From a virus: a DNA stretch of 41,151 bases. The notes beneath the pieces were generated by a model. That model saw only the letters and a program-made list of their open reading frames with translations, was not told the origin of the DNA and did no database searches. The position numbers were made by a program, and so were the translations under genes. Position 1 is the stretch's first letter. Every line of letters begins with the position of its first letter. The stretch is taken from positions 1 through 41,151 of the IMG/VR virus record IMGVR_UViG_3300037264_001081; one strand, written 5' to 3'. Positions 12,348 to 19,429 of the stretch are shown piece by piece.

Positions 12348-12734
12348 ATGGACATGTTAACCTGGATATTGTTGATTGCAGTCGTTTTATCATTAATTAT
12401 ATCAATAACATTGTTTGTTTTTTTACGAAAGGCAATAGGTAGAATTGATTTTTTCGAAAAGTGGACAGAAGAATTTCTACAACGAACGTTTCTTGCACAC
12501 GAAGAATTGAAACGCATAGATGCATCTGGTCATTTTGAAGCCGACGATGAAGTTGGGTATTTTTTCAAAACACTCAAGGAACTCATGCAGAGACTCTTTG
12601 AAATGGGAGTAATTAATGAGGAAGAAATCGAAGAACAAAAACAAGAAGTTAAAACAAAAATTGACGTTGAATCACTCAATAAAGCCATCTCTCAAAAACG
12701 AGTTGGAAAAAAGTCCGAAAAAGAAAAAGAGTAA
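12348..12734 (+). CDS. Single-pass membrane protein (128 aa)
   Basis: Residues 4-27 (LTWILLIAVVLSLIISITLFVFL) form one strong membrane helix, followed by Arg/Lys, so the rest is probably cytoplasmic. The remaining part is helical and charged, ending KSEKEKE. GGAG precedes the ATG. Its last 119 nt overlap the frame of the sigma-factor gene. Function unknown. Confidence 0.7.
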   Translation: MDMLTWILLIAVVLSLIISITLFVFLRKAIGRIDFFEKWTEEFLQRTFLAHEELKRIDASGHFEADDEVGYFFKTLKELMQRLFEMGVINEEEIEEQKQEVKTKIDVESLNKAISQKRVGKKSEKEKE

Positions 12735-13428
12735 AAACTATTTTACACAAGAAACAGAAGACGCTATTGTAAGATACAATAATACAGAAAGTGAACTTCA
12801 ACGCAATCTTATATACAACGAATATATTGCAAAATCATTCGATAAATTGGCAGAGAACATCATCAATACATTTAAGTTTTCATATTTTGATGATGGTCTA
12901 GAAAATGTAAAACACGAAGTCGTTTCGTTTATGGTAGAGAAAATATCGTTATATAATCAAAAGAAGGGAAAGGCATTTTCCTATTTCAGTATTGTTGCAA
13001 AAAATTACTTGATATTGACGAACAATACCAATTACAAAAAATATAAGATTCATGATGTTGTAGATGCTATGGACGCGAATAGAAATTATCACGCCGAACT
13101 CAAAAGTGATGAAAAATTGCATGAGGACAAAGAACTTATAAATATGTTGGTTTCGTATTGGGAAAACAATCTCAATAACATTTTCAAAAAACAAAAAGAT
13201 GTTGAAATCGCAAACGCCATCATAGAATTGTTCAAACGCATTGACAGTATAGAGAATTTCAACAAGAAAGTACTCTATATCTACATACGAGAAATGACCG
13301 ATTGTAAAACGCAACAGATTACAAAGGTTGTCAACGAGATGCGAAAATATTATGTGGATATAATCAAAGATTATTCAGAAGAGGGTGTCTTTGACACAAA
13401 GAATTTTTATGAAAACAAATTTTTCTAA
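12616..13428 (+). CDS. gp55-like: Late-transcription sigma factor, T4 gp55-like
   Basis: Residues about 40-160 resemble T4 gp55 and sigma70 region 2. They include YNEYIAKSFDKLAENIINTF, VKHEVVSFMVEKISLYNQKKGKAFSYFSIVAKNYLI, then a basic stretch NYKKYKIHDVV. gp55 replaces host sigma70 on core polymerase and reads short late promoters. The ATG at 12616 has GGGAG in place but lies inside the upstream gene, and the first 37 residues are almost only Lys/Asn/Ser. A TTG at 12703 would remove this tail and may be the real start. It probably controls the structural genes further on. Confidence 0.72.
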   Translation: MRKKSKNKNKKLKQKLTLNHSIKPSLKNELEKSPKKKKSKNYFTQETEDAIVRYNNTESELQRNLIYNEYIAKSFDKLAENIINTFKFSYFDDGLENVKHEVVSFMVEKISLYNQKKGKAFSYFSIVAKNYLILTNNTNYKKYKIHDVVDAMDANRNYHAELKSDEKLHEDKELINMLVSYWENNLNNIFKKQKDVEIANAIIELFKRIDSIENFNKKVLYIYIREMTDCKTQQITKVVNEMRKYYVDIIKDYSEEGVFDTKNFYENKFF

Positions 13429-13449
13429 CAGCCAATTTATGATAAAACT

Positions 13450-14253
13450 ATGGAACAATATTTAGGAATTGTAAATGAAATACGATATGGTGGTGAGTGG
13501 AAAGACAATAGAACTGGTGTAAGAACGTTGGGTATATTTGGTACCATGTTCAAACATGATATGGGTAAAGGATTTCCATTATTGACATCAAAGTTTGTTT
13601 CTCTTAAAAATGTGGCTATAGAATTGGAATTTTTCATAAAAGGTTTATCGGACAAACACTGGTTGCAAGAACGTGGGTGTCATATTTGGGATGCGTGGCA
13701 AAATCCAACATCAAATGATGCAAATGATTTGGGTAGAATTTACGGCGCTCAGTGGAGAGATTTTAGAGGAATTGTTGCTAGCGTAGACCAATTAAAGACC
13801 GTAATAGAAACATTAAAAAAGAATCCAAACGATAGACGAATGGTTGTTACTGCATGGAATCCTACAGAACTTGATATATCGGCACTTCCACCATGTCATT
13901 TACTGTGGAATGTTGGTGTGTCTAATGGAAAACTCTCACTGGCATGGTATCAGCGTTCCATAGATACGATGCTTGGACTCCCATACAATATTGCGTCATA
14001 TGGACTGTTATTGAAGTTACTTGCATTAGAGTGTGGACTAAAGGAAGGTAATTTGATTGGATTTTTGTTTGATACACACATTTATGAAAATCACATGGAA
14101 AATGCCACCGAACAAGTAATAAATAGAGAATTACACGGTCTACCAACAGTTGAAATTCCAAATTTCACATCCATTTTTGATTGGACGTATGACCAAATAG
14201 AACTTAAAAACTATGTGCATTCTGGAAAATTGAACTTTGATATTGCGATATGA
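13450..14253 (+). CDS. thyA: Thymidylate synthase ThyA
   Basis: The 267-aa protein has the ThyA pattern: DNRTGVRTLGIFG near the start, then PLLTSKFV, LGRIYGAQWRDF, and NPNDRRMVVTAWNP. The catalytic Cys149 is in ALPPCH, followed by QRSIDTMLGLPYNIASYG and DTHIYENH. It makes dTMP from dUMP with methylene-THF. The residues after the active Cys (LLWNVGV) differ from the usual xxFQFYV but are seen in some phage enzymes. No ribosome site is obvious before the ATG. Confidence 0.95.
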   Translation: MEQYLGIVNEIRYGGEWKDNRTGVRTLGIFGTMFKHDMGKGFPLLTSKFVSLKNVAIELEFFIKGLSDKHWLQERGCHIWDAWQNPTSNDANDLGRIYGAQWRDFRGIVASVDQLKTVIETLKKNPNDRRMVVTAWNPTELDISALPPCHLLWNVGVSNGKLSLAWYQRSIDTMLGLPYNIASYGLLLKLLALECGLKEGNLIGFLFDTHIYENHMENATEQVINRELHGLPTVEIPNFTSIFDWTYDQIELKNYVHSGKLNFDIAI

Positions 14254-14261
14254 GGAACAAA

Positions 14262-14747
14262 ATGACGAATCTAATAATACACGGTAATGTGTCATATTCA
14301 TTTCGACTCTTTGATTTAAAGAATGATGTGCAAATGGTTTTGTCGTTTGTTGCAGGTGTTGTTGCAGATTATATTAAAAACGAAAACGATTCTGATACGT
14401 TTGAGCATGTTAAGAATTATTTTGTACAAAAATGGCCCGGGTGTGGTATTTTTTACAATGATTCGTGGGGGCCAAGGTTGGTGGGGTATTGTTTTATTAA
14501 ACGACCATACGAACACCCCGAAACAACAACATTCATTCATCCCAAATTTCGTAGGTGTGGATTTTCATATTTGATTAGAAACTTTGCAATCAATAACATT
14601 CTAATTACTGGAACTGTAATATATTCGGCGTGTGATAAGAAAAATATACCAAGTTTGAAATCACTGCTACGAAGTGGATTCGAAATAGTAAATCTAACAG
14701 ACAATGATGGATTGATTCATTTGGAAAAGAAAATTTCTCTAAACTAG
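14262..14747 (+). CDS. GNAT-like acetyltransferase
   Basis: The ATG at 14262 is chosen over the overlapping ATG at 14250 because GAGG lies at the right distance. The C-terminal half (TTFIHPKFRRCGFSYLIRNFAINN, then VIYSACDKKNIPSLKSLLRSGFEIV) fits GNAT motifs A and B: strand, acetyl-CoA loop, then a second strand and helix. The R-x-x-G-x-G loop is imperfect (RRCGFS), so activity is uncertain. Substrate unknown. It ends in TAG. Confidence 0.55.
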   Translation: MTNLIIHGNVSYSFRLFDLKNDVQMVLSFVAGVVADYIKNENDSDTFEHVKNYFVQKWPGCGIFYNDSWGPRLVGYCFIKRPYEHPETTTFIHPKFRRCGFSYLIRNFAINNILITGTVIYSACDKKNIPSLKSLLRSGFEIVNLTDNDGLIHLEKKISLN

Positions 14748-14789
14748 AGACCTAAACAACAAATAACAAATAACAACAGGAGGTTACGT

Positions 14790-15035
14790 ATGATGAATAC
14801 GAGAACTCGAAATAACGTGCTTCAAACAATTGACTCATTGGCTACGGCAGGTGGATTTACACAATTTGACCTTCGTTTCTCAATGGGCAAAAAGCGATAC
14901 ACAACCGGGTTCGACAATACGGTTGGTCGTTTTGTGCGAAGACTTGCAGCGAATGGTATTCTGAAGCGAAATCGCTATGGTGAATACAATCTCACCGCAC
15001 GTGGAAGAAAATACATTGAAAACAATGTGAATTAA
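14790..15035 (+). CDS. Small winged-helix-like DNA-binding protein
   Basis: A perfect AGGAGG precedes tandem ATGs. The 81-aa basic product (RNNVLQTIDSLATAGGFTQFDLRF, VGRFVRRLAANGILKRNRYGEYNLTARGRKYI in parts) has the order helix, helix-turn-helix, wing (two short strands around RNRYGEY). This suggests a DNA-binding transcription factor. The strong ribosome site suggests high expression. A terminator follows. Confidence 0.6.
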   Translation: MMNTRTRNNVLQTIDSLATAGGFTQFDLRFSMGKKRYTTGFDNTVGRFVRRLAANGILKRNRYGEYNLTARGRKYIENNVN

Positions 15036-15066
15036 CACGTAAGTTACATAATGGGTTACAATCTAA

Positions 15067-15099
15067 GGGATAGGCAGAAGTTTTGTCTATCCCTTTTTA
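15067..15099 (+). terminator. Rho-independent terminator
   Basis: GGGATAG (15067-15073) pairs with CTATCCC (15087-15093), followed by TTTTTATTT. It closes the sigma/thyA/DNA-binding unit ahead of the structural genes. Confidence 0.85.
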
Positions 15100-15121
15100 T
15101 TTCTATTTTTGCGAATTTTGA

Positions 15122-15129
15122 TATTTATA
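15122..15129. promoter_or_regulatory. TATTTATA motif, candidate late promoter
   Basis: TGATATTTATAT lies between the terminator at 15067 and the first structural gene (15236). The same core precedes three further structural gene blocks (17474, 27785, 37611). It is the reverse complement of the T4 late-promoter core TATAAATA. Confidence 0.4.
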
Positions 15130-15140
15130 TAAGAACTGTT

Positions 15141-15226
15141 ATGTACCTACATCATGATAGGAAAGATAAACAACGAAAAAATGAAATTATAAAACATCTT
15201 AATTGTGAGTTTATTGAATTAAAGGA
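15141..15226 (+). pseudogene. Relic of a homing endonuclease C-terminus
   Basis: The frame from ATG 15141 reads HHDRKDKQRKNEIIKHLNCE then FIELKE. This resembles the end of the endonuclease at 18607 (KDVERQIEIENFLGCDFIRL) and, more loosely, that at 31823. The frame then runs into the next gene in another phase. It looks like the last nuclease segment of a lost homing endonuclease gene, between a terminator and the structural operon. Confidence 0.4.
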
Positions 15227-15235
15227 GTGGTGGAC

Positions 15236-15700
15236 ATGGCCTCTAATAATTACGAAGTTTTCAAAAATAAAGACCTTAGTGGCGTTTTCAAAGACATTTA
15301 TTCGAACCAGAGAGATATTCAAAGTAAGGTTGCGATATTAATTGATATGTTGAAACCACTGATTAAAAATGCAGGGGATGCGGCAGTTATCGTACCGCTA
15401 ATCCGGGACTATTTAGATGTGGGCGTAAAAAATGATTCTCATTTGGTTCGTTTGGCCGCTATAGTTCAACGATTGTATGCAACAGATAAATTGGCGGAAT
15501 CGAGTGGTGGTGCTGGAGGCATACTATCAGAGGAAGAAAAAACACGATTGTTGTTAGAAGTTGATAAAGAAATAAAGTTGATAGGCGACGAGACACAGAA
15601 CAATCGGAAACAATTGAAACAATCTGAAACAGAAACCAAAGAGTTGGTTAGTGCAAAGACAGAATCAGATGATATAGAAGACGAAGAATATGGCGTATAA
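15236..15700 (+). CDS. Virion-associated hypothetical protein (154 aa)
   Basis: The ATG at 15236 follows AAAGGAG by 8 nt. The product is mostly helical (NYEVFKNKDLSGVFKDIY, LLIDMLKPLI-like pieces), with a Gly-rich hinge (ESSGGAGGI) and a charged coiled C-terminus. It is the first gene of the tail/baseplate block and overlaps the spike/hub gene by 11 nt, so it is probably a baseplate or tail assembly protein. No family recognised. Confidence 0.65.
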   Translation: MASNNYEVFKNKDLSGVFKDIYSNQRDIQSKVAILIDMLKPLIKNAGDAAVIVPLIRDYLDVGVKNDSHLVRLAAIVQRLYATDKLAESSGGAGGILSEEEKTRLLLEVDKEIKLIGDETQNNRKQLKQSETETKELVSAKTESDDIEDEEYGV

Positions 15701-16934
15701 GATAGATAAAAATAAAGCTGGTGGAACGAGTAGAAGGCAAGAATTACGACCTGCAACATCAACCGATTCTATAGGGAGAGATGGATATTCTCCGGCTGTA
15801 GAATTTTATGAACTAGAACCGGCCATAGTTGTAGATGTGGATTTAGAAAATACGGATTCAACAAAATTGGGGAATATACGACTCAGACCAATTTATAGTT
15901 ATGCAAGAACACCAGATAATATGTTACCGATAGCAGCACCCATGCGTGGAAATGAAAAACGATATCCACTCAAAGGTGAGGTAGTTATTTGTGCAATTTA
16001 TTCAAATAGATTTTACTATACAGATAGATTAAACTTTTTCAATTTTGTAAACAATAATGTGGTTTTTGACCCAGTTGCAGAAGCGCAAGACAATCCAACG
16101 GGTGAAGATTATTCAGAAACCGCTTTAGGAAATCCGAATCCAAACTCAACTGCACCATTAACAAAAAAACCAGGAAAGTATTTCGTTGGAAACAAAAAGA
16201 TAGGGTCGTTAATTCCACTTGAGGGCGATATTATTTATGAAGGTAGATTTGGACAGTCAATTAGATTTGGTGGAACGGTGGACGATTCTGTACAATTAAG
16301 ACCAGAATTTACAAAGTCGTGGAGTGTAGGAAAAAAGATTGGTTCGCCGATTCTAATCATTAGGAATGGCCAACCAGAGTCTATAACAAAGAATTTCATG
16401 CCAATCGTTGAAGATATCAATAGAGATGGGTCTTCTATTTATTTAACGAGTGACCAAATAATACCAATAAAATTGTCAAGTAATAATACCAATTCGTTCA
16501 AAGGTTCGTATCCATCTATCATGGATGGCAAACAAATAATCATAGCATCAGATAGAGTTATTTTAAATTCAAAACAAAAAGAAATTCTACTTTCTGCACA
16601 TGGCCCAATTTCATTATCAACAAACGCAACTGTGAACATTGATTCGAGAAAAGAAACAATAATCAACAGTCCAAATGTGTATTTGGGATTAGACGCCGAA
16701 GAAAATCTAATACTAGGAAAGAAAACAAAAGAGTGGTTGGGCGAAATGATAAGTGTGGTGAAGGACTTGATTGATACAATCAACAAAACAACGGTTCTAA
16801 CTGGGACTGGCCCATCGTCACCTGTTGGTGATACACCAACAAATGTTACTGCATACAATTCAATAAAGAACAAGTTATCTACATTAAACAATAAAATTGA
16901 TGGATTGTTATCTAAACAAAACTATACGGTGTAA
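15690..16934 (+). CDS. gp5-like: Baseplate hub/spike protein (OB-fold plus beta-helix)
   Basis: The 414-aa product has an N-terminal beta-rich part with IRLRPIYSYARTPDNMLPI and YPLKGEVVICAIYSNRFYY, resembling the OB domain of gp5/VgrG-type spikes. The C-terminal third is repetitive: GKQIIIASDRVILNSKQKEI, then ILLSAHGPISLSTNATVNID, then NSPNVYLGLDAEENLIL. This is the strand-turn pattern of the membrane-piercing triple beta-helix. There is no lysozyme domain, unlike T4 gp5. It is located next to other baseplate genes. Confidence 0.7.
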   Translation: MAYKIDKNKAGGTSRRQELRPATSTDSIGRDGYSPAVEFYELEPAIVVDVDLENTDSTKLGNIRLRPIYSYARTPDNMLPIAAPMRGNEKRYPLKGEVVICAIYSNRFYYTDRLNFFNFVNNNVVFDPVAEAQDNPTGEDYSETALGNPNPNSTAPLTKKPGKYFVGNKKIGSLIPLEGDIIYEGRFGQSIRFGGTVDDSVQLRPEFTKSWSVGKKIGSPILIIRNGQPESITKNFMPIVEDINRDGSSIYLTSDQIIPIKLSSNNTNSFKGSYPSIMDGKQIIIASDRVILNSKQKEILLSAHGPISLSTNATVNIDSRKETIINSPNVYLGLDAEENLILGKKTKEWLGEMISVVKDLIDTINKTTVLTGTGPSSPVGDTPTNVTAYNSIKNKLSTLNNKIDGLLSKQNYTV

Positions 16935-16936
16935 CA

Positions 16937-17464
16937 ATGGCGGTTAATTGGACTTCATTTCAACAAAATATTACGAATTTCATAGATGGAAAGTTCGCTC
17001 GAAATGAGAAAGATTTAGCTGATGCTATTACAAATGGTTATGATTCGAGCATCAAATTCGGTGCAAAAGATTCACTGGTTGGTAATACTATTTTGACCAC
17101 CAATGCAACTGAAATGAAACGGATATTAGCAAATGGATTTAGAATGGCAAAGTTAGATTTTACAGGAAAACATACAAAAACTATTTTAAGAAGTGCATTT
17201 GCAAGTGCGGTAATTTCGTATTGGACTGGCGCAACACTATCCACTGCAATTCCAAATCCAGGTGCAGTTAGAACGATTTCCAACTATATAACATTTCCAG
17301 GAGTCCCACCTGCGATTATAATTGAAAATTCGAATAATTCAAGAGAATTTGCATCAAAACTTTCGACACTATTTAGAGTTCACTTGTTGACATTGCAAGG
17401 GTTAACAACGGGTGTTACCGCAAATGCAGTTGTTGTACCAACTCCATTTGTTGGAATAATTTAG
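16937..17464 (+). CDS. Hypothetical structural protein (175 aa)
   Basis: Begins 2 nt after the spike gene. MAVNWTSFQQNITNFIDGKF is followed by helical stretches and an Ala/Thr/Ile-rich C-terminus (SAFASAVISYWTGATLSTAI; GLTTGVTANAVVVPTPF). It resembles small baseplate or tail-tube-associated proteins by position and composition only. Family not recognised. It ends in TAG and is followed by a TATTTATA motif. Confidence 0.6.
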   Translation: MAVNWTSFQQNITNFIDGKFARNEKDLADAITNGYDSSIKFGAKDSLVGNTILTTNATEMKRILANGFRMAKLDFTGKHTKTILRSAFASAVISYWTGATLSTAIPNPGAVRTISNYITFPGVPPAIIIENSNNSREFASKLSTLFRVHLLTLQGLTTGVTANAVVVPTPFVGII

Positions 17465-17473
17465 AACATGTGA

Positions 17474-17481
17474 TATTTATA
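17474..17481. promoter_or_regulatory. TATTTATA motif, candidate late promoter
   Basis: TGATATTTATACTATATG in the 48-nt gap between the genes ending at 17464 and starting at 17513. Same core as at 15122, 27785 and 37611. Confidence 0.4.
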
Positions 17482-17512
17482 CTATATGTTTAATTTTACA
17501 TAGAGAATACGT

Positions 17513-18145
17513 ATGAAAAAAAGTGAATTTTCACAACTCGTTCGTGATATCATAAAAGAAGAATTGTCAAAAAACAAAGAATTGAAACAGTTTCTTAAAG
17601 AAGTTGTCAAGTCGGAAGTTAGTAAATTACTAATAGAGGCCGAATCTCATGTTGTTCACGATTCCACAGGTCAAGACTTGGTTGGTAGTAGACATGGTAT
17701 TCGATTGGATGAATTGGCAAATCGAAAAATAAGTAAAAAAACCTCTGAAAAATCTGAACAACCACAAGAAATTTCATTTGTTAAAAATCAAACACTAAAT
17801 AAATTGTTAAATGAAACTGCATATGATATTAGAACCGGAAAGGTTGCATTGCCTAGTTCGACTGGTGGAATCGTGAATCAAGCGGATGTTGTGAAACAAC
17901 TAAACGAAAATACAGACTGGAACGAGCTTCGATTTGATAGCACAAATGCACGTGGGTTTAGTGGAAGAATGCCCGACAGGCAAGTAAAATCGGTTACGTC
18001 AATGATGCCAACTAAAGATGTTGCCGGAAACCCAATGGTTGTGAATCCAAATGCCTTACCAGACCACGTTCAAAATGCATTAACTAAAAACTATTCCAAG
18101 TTTCTGAAAAAGGTTGATGAAAAGTCGAGTGGAAAAAGAGGGTAA
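17513..18145 (+). CDS. Hypothetical structural protein (210 aa)
   Basis: The N-terminal 45 residues (MKKSEFSQLVRDIIKEEL, KQFLKEVVKSEVSKLL) form a charged amphipathic helix. The central part is Ser/Lys/Gln-rich, and the end is polar (ALPDHVQNALTKNYSKFLKK). Starts of this kind are common in virion or assembly proteins of T4-like phages. No family recognised. Directly upstream of the gp25-like gene. Confidence 0.6.
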   Translation: MKKSEFSQLVRDIIKEELSKNKELKQFLKEVVKSEVSKLLIEAESHVVHDSTGQDLVGSRHGIRLDELANRKISKKTSEKSEQPQEISFVKNQTLNKLLNETAYDIRTGKVALPSSTGGIVNQADVVKQLNENTDWNELRFDSTNARGFSGRMPDRQVKSVTSMMPTKDVAGNPMVVNPNALPDHVQNALTKNYSKFLKKVDEKSSGKRG

Positions 18146-18148
18146 TAC

Positions 18149-18607
18149 ATGGCCGCACCATTGACAAACGTTCCATTTAAAAATAGAAACTTTCCTACAA
18201 GTGCATCCATTAAGTCGAGTGCAATTGGATTGACATTACCAATTTCCAACGATGTTATGGGAACGTATTTTGGACAAACATACACAACGATAGACCAAGC
18301 AAAGTCCAATTTGAAAAATTTATTACTCACCGTACCAGGCGAAAGAATAATGCACCCAACGCTTGGTACAGATTTATACAAAATATTATTCGACCCGGTT
18401 TCGGATGAAGATGTGTTAAAAGAAACAGTTAGTAATCTCATTGAAGATGCTGTTCAATTGTGGTTATCGTACATAGCAATAAACGAGTTAAATGTATCGT
18501 TTGATAGGAACGAATCTATAGTAAATATTGACATAACCTTTTCATTGAAAAACGACCCAACGATTCAAGACATTTTGTACATCAGTGTTAGCACTGGAGA
18601 TTTATAA
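18149..18607 (+). CDS. gp25-like: Baseplate wedge protein gp25-like
   Basis: The 152-aa product has the gp25/gpW signature: IDQAKSNLKNLLLTVPGERI, then MHPTLGTDLYKILFDP, an acidic helix, and beta strands INELNVSFDRNESIVNIDI. gp25 joins gp6 and gp53 in the baseplate wedge core and starts sheath polymerisation. Slightly longer than T4 gp25 because of an N-terminal extension. AGAGGG precedes the ATG. The stop overlaps the ATG of the homing endonuclease by 1 nt. Confidence 0.88.
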   Translation: MAAPLTNVPFKNRNFPTSASIKSSAIGLTLPISNDVMGTYFGQTYTTIDQAKSNLKNLLLTVPGERIMHPTLGTDLYKILFDPVSDEDVLKETVSNLIEDAVQLWLSYIAINELNVSFDRNESIVNIDITFSLKNDPTIQDILYISVSTGDL

Positions 18608-19425
18608 TGCCTAGTGGTGTGTATGAAAGAACAGACGAACATAAAAGAAAAATTGGAATTTCTGTAAAACAAAGACTTAAAAATAAAGAAAACCACCCAA
18701 TGTATGGTAAACAGCATTCTCTTGAGGCTAAGAAAAAAATGTCAGACCATAGTTTGGTTAAAGGAAATCATCTATCAGTTAAACATAAAGTTGCGATTAG
18801 TAATGCAAGAAAGGGATATATTGTACCAAATTCTGTTAAGTTAAAAATATCTAGAACATTATGTACAAAGTATAAAACTGGAGAAATTGTTCCAGCCCGG
18901 CCAATGTTAGGGAAACATCATTCAGACGAAACAAAACAAGAAATTTCAAAACGATGCTCTGTTTCTATCAAAAATCAATATGATAATGGCAGGGTGGGTT
19001 CTATGGTAGGAAAACACCATTCAGAGGAAACAAAAAGAAAACTTAGAGCATCAAACATAGGTCAAAAAAGAAATTTTCAAGCCAAACAAAAAATGAGAAT
19101 TTCCGCTATACAGCGAATAGAAAGATGCCGATTCGATGGAAATCAATTAATTCCAGCATATAATTCAAACGCATGTAAAATCATAGATGAATATGGAAAG
19201 AAACACGGATACAATTTCCAACATGCAGAAAATGGTGGTGAGTTTCACATTAAAGACTTAGGATATTTTGTTGATGGTTATGACAAAGAAAAAAACACAG
19301 TCATTGAGATAGATGAAAAACGCCATTTCAATGAGAATGGTTTACTCAAACAAAAGGATGTGGAAAGGCAAATTGAGATAGAAAATTTTCTTGGTTGTGA
19401 TTTTATTAGATTGAAATCGGAGTAA
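18607..19425 (+). CDS. Free-standing homing endonuclease (NUMOD3 repeats plus PD-(D/E)XK-like)
   Basis: The N-terminal 160 residues hold NUMOD3-like repeats, such as MYGKQHSLEAKKKMS, LGKHHSDETKQEIS and VGKHHSEETKRKLR, which bind DNA in homing enzymes. The C-terminal 80 residues read YFVDGYDKEKNTVIEIDEKRHF then FLGCDFIRLKSE. The D...E-x-D-x-K spacing is that of Vsr/PD-(D/E)XK nucleases. It sits between the gp25-like and gp6-like genes, overlapping the first by 1 nt. Such genes usually cut allelic phages lacking them. Related to the gene at 31823. Confidence 0.8.
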   Translation: MPSGVYERTDEHKRKIGISVKQRLKNKENHPMYGKQHSLEAKKKMSDHSLVKGNHLSVKHKVAISNARKGYIVPNSVKLKISRTLCTKYKTGEIVPARPMLGKHHSDETKQEISKRCSVSIKNQYDNGRVGSMVGKHHSEETKRKLRASNIGQKRNFQAKQKMRISAIQRIERCRFDGNQLIPAYNSNACKIIDEYGKKHGYNFQHAENGGEFHIKDLGYFVDGYDKEKNTVIEIDEKRHFNENGLLKQKDVERQIEIENFLGCDFIRLKSE

Positions 19426-19429
19426 TTGG

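Noticed and set aside
15051-15341. 96-aa + strand ORF
   Set aside because: Its start lies in a terminator and its end is the wrong frame of the gene at 15236; only 15141-15226 looks like an endonuclease relic.
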